Below are positions 32,440 to 42,200 of a stretch of DNA of 64,000 nucleotides, piece by piece. The DNA comes from AL-N1 sp039178835. Its GTDB lineage: Bacteria > Chloroflexota > Chloroflexia > Chloroflexales > Roseiflexaceae. Each line of letters opens with the position of its first letter. The stretch's first letter is position 1. Location of the stretch: positions 1 to 64,000 of the forward strand of contig JBCDFA010000003.1 of NCBI GenBank assembly GCA_039178835.1, given 5' to 3'. The notes below the pieces were generated by a model. That model was not told the origin of the DNA. It saw only the letters and a list, made by a program, of their open reading frames with translations, and searched no databases. The position numbers and the translations under genes were made by a program.

Positions 32440-33474
32440 TTGCAGGATAGTAATAATCCTTTTACTGAGCGTGGCCGTATCACTGACCCGCATAAGTTCA
32501 CTGGACGTTGGGGGGAGCTTTCGTTACTGTTTGAGGGTCTCGAAGGACGACGACCTATACTGATCACCGGATCGCCGGGAATCGGCAAATCATCACTCTT
32601 GACCCATGTGTCGCAATCAGCTTCAACGACGCTTGAGCTTCCCGATCTGCAGTCTTTTTATCTGAACCTGCAAGTTGCTGCAAATGCCACCGAGGTGTAT
32701 CGTGTTGTCATAGAGGCATTGCGTCAGAAGGGCGATACACCGACAGCTCTTGATGTCGGACTGATTACCGTGGGCTTGCCGGTACTCTTGTGTCTGGACG
32801 ATGCGCAAACAGCACTGGCTGCGGGATGGGGGGCTGAACTTCTCGAAGAACTAGCCCGCATCAGCCGTCGTAATCCGCTATATGTAGTGGTTGCGATGAA
32901 TGGTACACCACCGGCCCTGAGTGAGCGGTTTGCGACGGTTGGCCTGGGGGCATTTGCGATGTCGGAAGTGCGCCTGTTTGCGGAGGCGTATCTTGATGAC
33001 ACAGGCGTCGTATTTACACCAAGAGAATTACAGATGATCGCTGAATTGAGTCAGGCACATCCGGCGTATCTCCAGCGGGCTGCCTTTCACCTTTTCCAGA
33101 GCAAGCTACAACCAGAACTGGATTGGCGTGCGGCGTATCTGGCCGAAGCACGTGAGCAACCTGTGCCTGGTGCGCCATTGCCCCCAGAAGTGTTTGAAGG
33201 AAAAGCAGGCAATCGTGTGGAGTCATCACGGTATGCTGATGGAGAGGAGGAGGGCACGCAAGATGGCCCAGTGATGCTACCACTGCCCGAGGTGGACTCC
33301 TCGCTGGTGGGTATTCTGCTGGTATTGATTGGCGTATTGCTCTTTCTCATCACGGGCAATACGTTGTTCGCATTGATTATCGCGGGTATCGGCGTAGGTC
33401 TCTTTGTGTTTCTCCGCCAGCGCCGCCCTCTGCGTGATCGCAAGTTAACAACAACGACCGATGAGGAACGTTAG
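32440..33474 (+). CDS. STAND-like AAA ATPase with C-terminal membrane anchor
   Basis: A 344-residue NTPase. The N-terminus NPFTERGRITDPHKFTGR, then RPILITGSPGIGKSSLL (Walker A) and PVLLCLDDAQ (Walker B), match the compact AAA-like domain of STAND-type proteins. The ATPase part ends at about 240. After a variable linker come two hydrophobic helices (about 288-308 and 310-328) and a basic tail, so the protein should be tethered to the membrane with its ATPase inside. No effector domain is attached. The start is TTG with GGAG upstream. STAND ATPases act in signalling and in antiviral defence; the role here is unknown. Confidence 0.75.
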   Translation: MQDSNNPFTERGRITDPHKFTGRWGELSLLFEGLEGRRPILITGSPGIGKSSLLTHVSQSASTTLELPDLQSFYLNLQVAANATEVYRVVIEALRQKGDTPTALDVGLITVGLPVLLCLDDAQTALAAGWGAELLEELARISRRNPLYVVVAMNGTPPALSERFATVGLGAFAMSEVRLFAEAYLDDTGVVFTPRELQMIAELSQAHPAYLQRAAFHLFQSKLQPELDWRAAYLAEAREQPVPGAPLPPEVFEGKAGNRVESSRYADGEEEGTQDGPVMLPLPEVDSSLVGILLVLIGVLLFLITGNTLFALIIAGIGVGLFVFLRQRRPLRDRKLTTTTDEER

Positions 33475-33583
33475 TGGATGGCGTTGAAACGCGGGAGTGT
33501 GTGAGTAAAGAGTCGAGAGTACGCGGTACTGGTCGTTTCTTTAGCTGTAACATTGAAGAGTTGAAGTAATTATATATGATACT

Positions 33584-34075
33584 ATGATAGGATTAAACCA
33601 CGATTTTTTGTTGATATTACGAGAAGAAAATCCTTATTATCACTGGGAACATTATTTACACCACCCCAGTTCAATCCTTATTCACGATGAGCTTTTGTGG
33701 TATATGCATGACACCATAAAATGGATACCAAGTTATAATCCTTCGAGGAAACATACCTTTAAGGGTTTGTGTATGTATGGTATTACAGAGATTAGGGAGG
33801 ACGGGGCAGAAGTTGCAGAAAAAGTATTTTCACTGTGGGCTGAACTCTTTGCGTGTGGACCAAAGGTTCTAAAGCTGACCGGAGGCTTTACCTGGGAATC
33901 AGAGAACGACTCCATAAAAGATGGGTACGAAAGAATTGTGCCTAACACTGCACAGTACGAAAAACTTATTGTTAATCGTAATCAATTGGTTGATAAACTA
34001 CAGACGTTGGCCTCATATGCGCGGAGAATTCGGGATAGTAATGGAGCATACTATATTTTCCACTCTGGTCTTTGA
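33584..34075 (+). CDS. Unknown protein, AT-rich orphan gene
   Basis: A 163-residue protein with no recognised domain, rich in Tyr, His and Trp near the N-terminus (NPYYHWEHYLHH; ELLWYMHDTIKWIPSYNPS), as seen in proteins of some immunity or toxin-neutralising families, though I cannot assign one. Its base composition is visibly more AT-rich than the flanking genes, and it lies next to a REP-like palindrome, which together suggest recent acquisition. There is no strong ribosome site. Whether it is expressed is uncertain, but the frame is long and clean. Confidence 0.55.
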   Translation: MIGLNHDFLLILREENPYYHWEHYLHHPSSILIHDELLWYMHDTIKWIPSYNPSRKHTFKGLCMYGITEIREDGAEVAEKVFSLWAELFACGPKVLKLTGGFTWESENDSIKDGYERIVPNTAQYEKLIVNRNQLVDKLQTLASYARRIRDSNGAYYIFHSGL

Positions 34076-34165
34076 GAGAAATTTGTCTATCTTGTCGGAT
34101 ATTTTTATGAAAACTTCTTTTCTCACCAAACGCGTATGAAGAGAGATGCCAATTAATATGGGAAC

Positions 34166-34182
34166 GGCGGTTTATAACCGCC
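34166..34182. repeat. REP-like palindrome, copy 3
   Basis: GGCGGTTTATAACCGCC, a perfect palindrome apart from the central base, lies between the convergent orphan gene and tex. It belongs to the family at 6522 and 6863. Confidence 0.8.
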
Positions 34183-34192
34183 GTGATAACTA

Positions 34193-36334
34193 CTAGCTCT
34201 GTGTATGGTTGGGCCACCCCAGCGCAATACGCCCTCGCTCTGCTTCGACCTTAATAATCTCTATCTCAATGACATCGCCGACATTCACCACTGTGCCACG
34301 CGGCATCTGACTGCGATGCAGGAGACCATCCTGCTTGACCCCGATATCGACAAACGCACCAAAGTCGACCACATTGCGGACGGTCCCGTTGAGCCGTAAA
34401 CCAGGTTGCAGATCTTCGAGCGATAGGATATCACTACGCAGAATTGGTGTGGGTAAATCTTCGCGTGGGTCGCGCCCCGGCCTGATGAGTTGCTCAAAAA
34501 TATCGGTGAGCGTTGGCACGCCAGTTCCCAATGTCGTTGCCAATGTATCAATAAGATGGTTTTGTTGGAAGGTATGTAAGGATGCTTGTCGTTCATCAGT
34601 TGACATTTGGAGTGTTATTTTTGCGTGAGATAGCACTTTTTCTGCCACAGCATAACTCTCAGGGTGGATGGCACTACTATCCAGAGGTGTGTCGCCTTCG
34701 CGAATACGTAGGAACCCCGCCGATTGCTCAAAAGCTTTGGGGCCCAGACCAGAGACTTTTTTCAATGCTTTGCGGTTGGGAAAAGGTCCATGCTCATCAC
34801 GATAGGCCACAATCCGCTCAGAAAGTTTAGGTCCAATCCCGGCAACATGGGTCAGCAGCGCCGGTGATGCAGTGTTTACATCAACACCGACATTGTTGAC
34901 CACACTCTCCACAACACTGGCTAGTGCATTGGTCAGGCGTGGCTGATCGACATCGTGTTGGTAGAGTCCCACACCAATCGACTGCGGATCAATCTTAACC
35001 AGTTCCGCAAGGGGGTCTTGCACGCGACGCGCAATCGAGACAGCGCCACGCATACTAACATCCATCTCGGGCAATTCAGCCCGTGCCAATGGACTGGCGC
35101 TGTAGACACTGGCCCCAGCCTCATTCACAATCAGATAATGTACGGAAGACAACTTTCGTGTTAGTTCAGCCACAAGTTGCTCGGTTTCACGAGAAGCCGT
35201 CCCATTTCCAATCGCAATCAGCGTAACCTGATGACGTGCAATAAGATTTGTTAATGTCTGTAGTGAGTCATTGCGACGCTTTTGTGGTTCGTGTGGATAA
35301 ATTGTAGTGGTTGCAAGAACTTTGCCTGTCGCATCAACCACGACCACCTTGCAGCCGGTACGAAAGCCTGGGTCGATCCCCATCACGGTATTGCCAGCCA
35401 GCGGTGGCTGGTTGAGGAGCGCTCGGAGGTTAGAGGCAAACACATCAATAGCATGTTCTTCGGCGGTCTCCGTCAGGGTGCGGCGCACATCGCGCTCAAT
35501 TGCAGGGAGCAACAGGCGCTCGGCAGAGTCTGTGATAGCAAGTTCTATCTGTTCAGCCAACGGTGAACGTGGGCTGGCTCGGAAGATGGTGGCAATGGCG
35601 CCACGCCAATCGCGTTCCTGCACGGTAATGTTGATCCGCAGTACATTTTCGGACTCGCCACGGTTGAGGGCCAGTATTTGATGTGGGCGTAATCGATTTA
35701 CCAACCCTTCAAACTCATAGTAGGTCTGATATACGCTACGAGGGTCTTCCGCTTTATCGCTCTTGTCGCTATTCAGCACTGCCCACTGAAGCGCTTTTTC
35801 ACGGGTGATACGCCGCACCTCTGGATGATCGCTAATCGTCTCAGCGACAATATCACGTGCTCCGGCGAAGGCTTCATCTAGGCTTGGTACCTCTTCACTT
35901 ACGAACTCTTCTGCAAGTTGCTCTAGACTTTGACGTGTGTGTGGCTGTTCAAGGATGAGATCGGCTAGTGGTTGAAGCTCTTTCTCGCGAGCGATACTAG
36001 CACGAGTACGACGTTTGGGCTTATATGGTTGATAGAGGTCTTCAAGGGCAGTACGTGTTTCGGCAGCAAGCAGTTGTTGATGCAATTCAATGGTTAGTTT
36101 GCCTTGCTCGGTGATCGAGGCGATAATCGTTTCGCGCCGTTCGTCAAGTGCCCGTAGGTTTTCCAGAGTTGTGCTGATTTGCCGAATTTGCTCTTCATCA
36201 AGCCCGCCTGTTTGTTCCTTACGATAACGTGCAATAAAGGGCAATGTGTTGCCATCGTCCAGTAATGTGATGGTAGACGCAACCTTTTCTGGTTGGATGT
36301 TGAATTGCGCGGCAATACGCTGGGCATAACTCAT
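34193..36334 (-). CDS. tex: Tex-type transcription accessory / RNA-binding protein
   Basis: A 713-residue Tex protein, which binds nucleic acid and is linked to transcription and toxin-gene expression in other bacteria. Domain order is as expected: N-terminal helical region with TLPFIARYRKEQTGGLDEEQ; YqgF/RNase-H-like fold (about 315-450) with VMGIDPGFRTGCKVVVVD and IAIGNGTASRETEQ; helix-hairpin-helix segments with NTASPALLTHVAGIGPKLSE and FPNRKALKKVSGLGPKAFEQ; and a C-terminal S1 domain with GTVRNVVDFGAFVDIGVKQ. I start at ATG 36334 because MSYAQRIAAQFN begins the family homology; a TTG at 36346 is possible. Confidence 0.93.
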   Translation of the reverse strand: MSYAQRIAAQFNIQPEKVASTITLLDDGNTLPFIARYRKEQTGGLDEEQIRQISTTLENLRALDERRETIIASITEQGKLTIELHQQLLAAETRTALEDLYQPYKPKRRTRASIAREKELQPLADLILEQPHTRQSLEQLAEEFVSEEVPSLDEAFAGARDIVAETISDHPEVRRITREKALQWAVLNSDKSDKAEDPRSVYQTYYEFEGLVNRLRPHQILALNRGESENVLRINITVQERDWRGAIATIFRASPRSPLAEQIELAITDSAERLLLPAIERDVRRTLTETAEEHAIDVFASNLRALLNQPPLAGNTVMGIDPGFRTGCKVVVVDATGKVLATTTIYPHEPQKRRNDSLQTLTNLIARHQVTLIAIGNGTASRETEQLVAELTRKLSSVHYLIVNEAGASVYSASPLARAELPEMDVSMRGAVSIARRVQDPLAELVKIDPQSIGVGLYQHDVDQPRLTNALASVVESVVNNVGVDVNTASPALLTHVAGIGPKLSERIVAYRDEHGPFPNRKALKKVSGLGPKAFEQSAGFLRIREGDTPLDSSAIHPESYAVAEKVLSHAKITLQMSTDERQASLHTFQQNHLIDTLATTLGTGVPTLTDIFEQLIRPGRDPREDLPTPILRSDILSLEDLQPGLRLNGTVRNVVDFGAFVDIGVKQDGLLHRSQMPRGTVVNVGDVIEIEIIKVEAERGRIALGWPNHTQS

Positions 36335-36503
36335 AGTAAGAACCAATCATGCACAAGATGTTGTTTACACTGCAACAATACAAAGTCGATAGGAAAAGCA
36401 CATATTTAGTTTTGATATAGCACCTATATGTGCCTCATTGTACCACTATCCAGCTACTATGTGTGCAGAGGAGGAAGTAAAGACTCGGGCGATTATCCAT
36501 ATA

Positions 36504-36863
36504 TTATGAGGCACGCACTCGGGCGTCTTCAACCATGCGCCGAAATATAGGGAGTAGTGAGGGGAGTTCTTCTGATGTGAGTTTCCATATCGAGGCAAGA
36601 TGACCACGCATATAGTTGGCAGTTAACACATTGGGTAACTCGGCAAATGTTTGCCATGGAACATTGAAATAACGTTCTTGCACCGATTGAGGGATATCCT
36701 GTGTTGTTTTACCAAGTAGTTCTAGTGCATGGACAACAGCATAAACCGTTTTGTGATCTGCGGCAAATGTATCGAAGGTCATACCCTGAATGAATTGTGT
36801 TGCATTCTGTGCTGCATCAAGGATATCAATAAGAGTATCTGTCGACGCTTGCTCCGATGTCAT
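36504..36863 (-). CDS. HepT-like (DUF86) protein with degenerate RNase motif, orphan
   Basis: A 119-residue helical protein matching the HEPN-domain HepT/DUF86 family along its length (LIDILDAAQNATQFI; ALELLGKTTQDIP; SEELPSLLPIFRRMVED). HepT toxins use an RX4-6HXY motif, usually within a stretch like MRNxxIHGY. Here the aligned segment is LPNVLTANY: the arginine is Pro77 and the histidine Ala82, while the tyrosine (Tyr84) remains. It is therefore probably not an active RNase. No MntA nucleotidyltransferase antitoxin gene, the usual partner, is found on either side. It may be a domesticated remnant. Confidence 0.75.
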   Translation of the reverse strand: MTSEQASTDTLIDILDAAQNATQFIQGMTFDTFAADHKTVYAVVHALELLGKTTQDIPQSVQERYFNVPWQTFAELPNVLTANYMRGHLASIWKLTSEELPSLLPIFRRMVEDARVRAS

Positions 36864-37367
36864 GTTGCTACCACCTTGTCGTTTGATGTCTGTTTACTTG
36901 TGTTTATCATTCATATCCTATGGTTAGAAACAGATGAGTAGACTGAAGTTTTTGTGGTTCATCACATGTCGTAGTATGTGTTTTAATAAATGGCGCAACA
37001 AATGTCTTAGAACAAGGGTGGGCATGGAATAAAACAATGTCACGCTTATGACGATCCATATTCTTTGTGAGCCGCTAAATCGCGCTCCATATATCTGCTA
37101 TGGTTTATTGTACCACGTACACCCGTACTGTCTATCCCCCATATCACGACCTATAGTAGTAAAAAGATATGACAAAGGTTTCAATGCAAAATCAGAAATA
37201 GTAGCAGGGACAAAGTTTGTGGTATCATATGCCGATTATCGTATGGATATGTATATCTTCCAGCTAATCTACTTAGCAGACGACTGTTTTGTCTCACGGT
37301 ATTATTGTATTCCGTTGTGACCTTGTCTGCGTTACATTATATGCAGTATGCATGAAAGAAGGATTTT
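36864..37367. other. Intergenic region upstream of gmd, no gene recognised
   Basis: AT-rich stretch of about 500 bases. One 90-codon frame (37048-37320) is present, but it has no ribosome site or recognisable sequence and I reject it. An AAGGA ribosome site just before 37368 belongs to gmd. No repeat or convincing promoter was seen. Confidence 0.5.
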
Positions 37368-38336
37368 ATGACCAAGCGCGCACTTATTACTGGTATCACA
37401 GGCCAAGATGGATCATATCTCGCCGAATTTCTCCTCACACAGGGCTATGATGTTATTGGTATGATCCGTCGTTCTAGTACTGTTAATTTTGAACGCATCA
37501 AGCACATTCAGGATGATATCCAGTTTGTCTCTGGTGATCTCTTAGATGAGTCATCGCTGATAGGTATTTTGCGTGATCATCGTCCACATGAAGTCTACAA
37601 TTTGGCTGCACAGTCTTTTGTCCAAACATCATGGACTCAACCTGTTTTCACCGGTGAGACGACGGCACTAAGTGTCACGCGTGTGCTCAATGCTATTCGG
37701 ATTATTGATCCTAGTATTCGCTTTTATCAGGCATCAAGTAGTGAGATGTTTGGGAAGGTACAAGCAGTTCCTCAGACAGAAACAACACCCTTCTATCCAC
37801 GGAGTCCATATGGTGTTGCCAAAGTTTACGGTCACTGGATTACCATTAATTATCGAGAGAGCTATGATCTGTTTGCCTGTTCCGGGATTTTATTTAATCA
37901 CGAATCTCCACGTCGGGGTCTAGAATTTGTGACGCGTAAGATAACCCATGGTGTTGCACGGATTAAATTGGGCCTCGATAAGGAATTACGTCTTGGGGAT
38001 CTCGATCCGCAGCGAGATTGGGGCTATGCGCGAGATTATGTGCGTGCTATGTGGCTGATGCTCCAGCAGGACATACCTGACGATTATGTCGTTGCAACAG
38101 GGACGACACACACAGTACGCCATTTCTGCGAACTCGCTTTTGGGCATGTCGGGTTGGACTACCGAGATTATGTGATACAGGATGAGCGTTTCAAACGACC
38201 TGCCGAGGTTGACTTACTTGTTGGTGATGCAAGCAAGGCACACGAAACACTGGGATGGCAGCCAGAGACATCCTTTGAAGAGTTAGTACAGCTTATGGTT
38301 GAGTCTGATCTCAAGTTATTACGAAGCCAGATGTGA
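37368..38336 (+). CDS. gmd: GDP-mannose 4,6-dehydratase
   Basis: Converts GDP-mannose to GDP-4-keto-6-deoxymannose, precursor of fucose, rhamnose and perosamine in surface glycans. Extended SDR features are clear: TGITGQDGSYLAEFLL (NADP site), GDLLDESSL, YNLAAQSFVQTSW, the active site SSSEMFG with YGVAK (Tyr and Lys), and NHESPRRG. The C-terminal FKRPAEVDLLVGDASKA is diagnostic for Gmd. Length 322 is slightly short but complete. It stands alone, without fcl or glycosyltransferases nearby, and is followed by a terminator. Confidence 0.93.
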   Translation: MTKRALITGITGQDGSYLAEFLLTQGYDVIGMIRRSSTVNFERIKHIQDDIQFVSGDLLDESSLIGILRDHRPHEVYNLAAQSFVQTSWTQPVFTGETTALSVTRVLNAIRIIDPSIRFYQASSSEMFGKVQAVPQTETTPFYPRSPYGVAKVYGHWITINYRESYDLFACSGILFNHESPRRGLEFVTRKITHGVARIKLGLDKELRLGDLDPQRDWGYARDYVRAMWLMLQQDIPDDYVVATGTTHTVRHFCELAFGHVGLDYRDYVIQDERFKRPAEVDLLVGDASKAHETLGWQPETSFEELVQLMVESDLKLLRSQM

Positions 38337-38346
38337 TAACTAACCC

Positions 38347-38382
38347 AGAGGAGTGGGATGCCACAATACCTCCCACTCCTCT
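38347..38382. terminator. Hairpin between convergent gmd and the FFLEE gene
   Basis: AGAGGAGTGGGA (38347-38358) pairs perfectly with TCCCACTCCTCT (38371-38382). It lies between two converging stop codons, so it probably terminates both, although no immediate T run follows on either strand. Confidence 0.65.
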
Positions 38383-38386
38383 GCGC

Positions 38387-39061
38387 TTAAGCTGTTTTTC
38401 TGGCAGGACGCTTGACTTCATAAATTCGGTCAAGCCGCACCCGTTCACGAATAATGATGGTCTCAATGAAGCGATGAATGTCTTTCACCGGCTGGATAGA
38501 TTGATAGCCACTGAGTAAGAAGCGATGGATGTCGGCCATGCCAGCCACCTGTGCTAATCCAGCAGTACGATGAAGTACCATTTTCAAGACAGGATTTTTT
38601 GCGAGCCGATAGACATTATTGAGCGAGCCACGAATCAAATCAAGTTGTGCAACTCGTTCATCATAGTTATCAGCAAGACGGTAGGCATGCTCATACAGTT
38701 TTTCATCATATTCGACTGGTGCATTCAGTGCGATCAGTTCCGCAACCACAGAGTCATCCAACTTTTTCGTCAGTTCTAGCAAATCGAGGATTTGTTCAAC
38801 ATCACGAACCGCTAGCCCTGGTGCTATGTGGACAAACTGGCGTAATCGATGCGCTTGTTCATCCCGATTACTGAAGTCACGTGGCCCATACATTTCCTCG
38901 AAAAAGAACGTTGCGATTTCTTCGTACTGGTGTTCAGCAGCCAGATCAGCGTGATCTCGACGCAGCCGATCTGACTGTAATACCTGTAATTTAATTTTGT
39001 AATCTTGATGTGATGGCATAATAATCAACAATGAATGACACGGCTGCTCTGCCGTAGACAT
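38387..39061 (-). CDS. FFLEE-motif family protein, unknown function
   Basis: A 224-residue, largely helical cytosolic protein. The stretch EIATFFFEEMYGPRDFSNRD matches the FFLEELY-type motif of a conserved uncharacterised bacterial family. The C-terminal tail is basic. Two ATG codons are possible, 39061 (with AAGG upstream) and 39019; I use the longer. It lies downstream of the TPR and REC-GGDEF genes on the same strand, after a 209-base gap. Its biochemical role is not known to me. Confidence 0.65.
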   Translation of the reverse strand: MSTAEQPCHSLLIIMPSHQDYKIKLQVLQSDRLRRDHADLAAEHQYEEIATFFFEEMYGPRDFSNRDEQAHRLRQFVHIAPGLAVRDVEQILDLLELTKKLDDSVVAELIALNAPVEYDEKLYEHAYRLADNYDERVAQLDLIRGSLNNVYRLAKNPVLKMVLHRTAGLAQVAGMADIHRFLLSGYQSIQPVKDIHRFIETIIIRERVRLDRIYEVKRPARKTA

Positions 39062-39270
39062 TGCCTTAATCTCTCAAAAACCCTTCAAATAAGTACCTTT
39101 TGACCACTGTCGTACCTGACTGTATACCTTTACATTTACCGGACATACTGCATGATAGCATATAATGTACCAAGAGTATGATGAGATGTCACAGTACTAT
39201 TTGTGTAGTTAGCTTCATTTAACTGTTAGTATCTCTCAAGTCTCTCTACATTATATCATCATATTATATA

Positions 39271-42200
39271 TTATTGCGACTCAAGCCGAGTAAGTGCAGC
39301 CTGTGCTTCTTGGCTCCAGGGGCGATCTTGCGCTTGTTGAAGCGCAACACGAAATGATTCAATTGCATTATCTCGTTGTCCGAGCTGTTCCTCTGCTATC
39401 CCCTGATAGAACCGTGCCTCAGGGTAATTTCCTCCCCGTTGCTCGACTGCTCGCTCAAATTGGTCGCGTGCAATAGCGGCCCGATTGTCGATAAGATATG
39501 TTCGACCCAGCCAGTAATGTGCTTCTGGAAAGTTTGATTGGAGACGAACAGCTCCTTCTAAGTCCTCCTGCGCTTCGGGTATCCGATCAGTACGAATATA
39601 CAGCAAGGCACGTCGATAGCGTGGTTCAGCGAGGTCTTCATTTGCCGCAATCGTATCACCATAGGCTTGGATTGCCTCGGTGACTTGATCTTGCTGCTCA
39701 TACACTTTTGCATGTAACAGCAAGGCTTCTGCATAGTTCGGCTCCAAAAAGAGGGCTTGTTCGATATTCGTAGATGCTTCAACAAGACGTCCTTCAGCAG
39801 CCTGTGCTTGGGCAAGACCAAAGTATGCTTCTGGATAATTGGGGATAAGTTCCAGTGTGCGATTGTACGATGCAATGGCATCATTACCGCGATCTTGTCG
39901 GACCAGTGCTTCCCCCAGCCACAGGTGTGCCTCTGCCGACTCAGGTGATTGGGCGATTGCATTCTGGAAGTGCCCCTGAGCTACTGCCCAGTTACCTTGT
40001 GACCCTGCTGTACGCCCTAAGCCGATATAGGCCTGAACCAAGGATGGGTCTTGTTCTAGTGCTGTGTTGAATTCTTCATTAGCTGTCTGGAAATTGTCTT
40101 GTCTTAGCGCAATGTCACCTAATTGGGTATGGGCTTCTGGATATACGCCATTGCGTAACTCAATGGCCTGTTGAATAGTTTCTTGTGCTACTCCGAGTCG
40201 ATCATCTTGTACCTGTGCACGACCAAGATAATAATAAACCTCAGGATCTTCAGGTGAGCTATCTCGTGCACGCTCAAAGGCGGAAATAGCTGAGTCTACT
40301 TCATTATTTGCTAAAAGCACGACACCTATCTGTTTGAGTTCATCTGGGTCACTTGTTCCTGCATCAAGAGCCGCACGATATTCTTGTGCAGCATCATTTA
40401 CGCGCCCCAGGCGTGCGTAGAGCTGTCCAAGTGCGAGGTGTGCATCAACATATAAAGGTTGTAAATCGATGGCACGGCGATACTGGGTTTCTGCTTCTGC
40501 CGGGCTCTCGAGAAGTACATACAAGTTCCCCATTTCATGTGCAATCTCAGCACGATTAGGGCTCATTTGATTGGCGCTTTGCAAGGCTTCCAGGGCCGCA
40601 GTTGTTTGGCCATTTGCTTGATACAACTGATTTAACTCAAGTAGAGCATCAACATTGTTTGTATTTGCCAATGGAAGAAGTAGCTGTTCTGCTTCAACGT
40701 ATCCTGATGGGCCGCTCAAACGTAAGACATGGGCCAGGGTGACGGTCGCAGATTCGCCAGGTTGCTCACGTGCTAGCCACCGACACTGTTCTAGCGCTAC
40801 CTCCCATCGTTGTTCTTCAATCGCAACTTCAGCAAGCTTTTTCCGTGCTGGGTAATATGTAGGGTCTTGATTAATGGCCTCTTCAAGGAGACTCCATCCT
40901 TCTTCCTGATCACGAGGAAGTTCAACGAGTGCTTGATGATAGATAGGTTCTGGCCGTTGCGATTCAAGCTCTGTGGCCGTGGTAAATTGCTCTCGTGCCT
41001 GATCTGGCTCCCCACTTAATCGCCAGGTACGACCCAGCCAAATCCGTGAATCTACATCTTCGCCCTGGGTCTCAACAAGGGTTTCTAGTGTTTCACGTGC
41101 TTGTCCTACTGGTGTCTGATCGCCAGCAAACATGGCCCAGAATGCTGCGAAACCTTCTGGTCCTTGTATACCACGTGTCTGGGCAATCGTGTAGTTAGTA
41201 ATTGCCTGCCAGCGTTGACGTTCACGTAACTGCATTTCAGCATTCCGCGACTGTCCGGTTGCAACAAGGCTGGTGATTGGGTTCTCAGCAGCATCTTCTG
41301 CGGCAGCACGTCGCCCCCAATCACTCATAAGCAATTCTGTTTCACGTAGTGATTCATCAAAGGCGGTTTGGGCTGTACTGAGCACATCAAGCGATTCATC
41401 GGTATTAGCGAAGATTATTTCATCTCGCTGTAAAGACCAGTCAAGTCGCCCTTGCACATTCAGCGTCTCGGCGAGTGTGAGTTTTGCCTGTTCTTCTGCG
41501 ATATCAGCATGTAATCGATGTGTGACAAGGCTTCGTTGATCGGGTGTGGTTTGTTCGGCATCCATCTGCACCTGTAATTCAGCTTGGTCAAGCGATTGTT
41601 GTGCCAGTACAAAATCCCCCCCTATACGGTAGGCTTCTGCCATGGTAATGAAGAAAGAGGTTGGTAATAGTTCGCGTGATTGGACCAAATTGCGCCCAGC
41701 TTCAAGTTGGCTAATGGCCTCATCTGCCTCCCACATGCCTATGTGCTCAATGCCCCAATTCAGGCGTAACTCGATCAAATCACGTCCTCCGAGCAATTTA
41801 GCGGCCTGTCTAAAGGCTTCTTGAGCATCTGAGTCATCGGCGTCTTGCAAGATAGCGCCAAGATTGTTGGCTAATAACGCCATTTGTGATGATTCATTTG
41901 TCGCTTCCATTGCGCCAGTTCGACGATACTGCTCTGCTGCTGCCGTATATTCACCACGAGCCCAGAGTACGTTTCCACGTATAGCATAGGTCAAAACAGG
42001 CGAAAGCGCGGGATAATCATCAATAAGTTGGCCCAATGTTGCGAAGGCGGCATCAGATTCACCATTACTATAATCGGCCAACGCCCTCAGAAGCTCTGGC
42101 AATACAACTTGCCCATTAATTGGATTTGTTGACAATGTATAAACAGTTGGCATAGTAAAGCGACCGATATACCCATCCCAACCAGCCGGTGCAAAGGCAC

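Noticed and set aside
37048..37320. 90-codon plus-strand frame upstream of gmd
   Set aside because: No ribosome site, no recognisable sequence, and odd composition rich in Tyr and Ile typical of AT-rich non-coding DNA.
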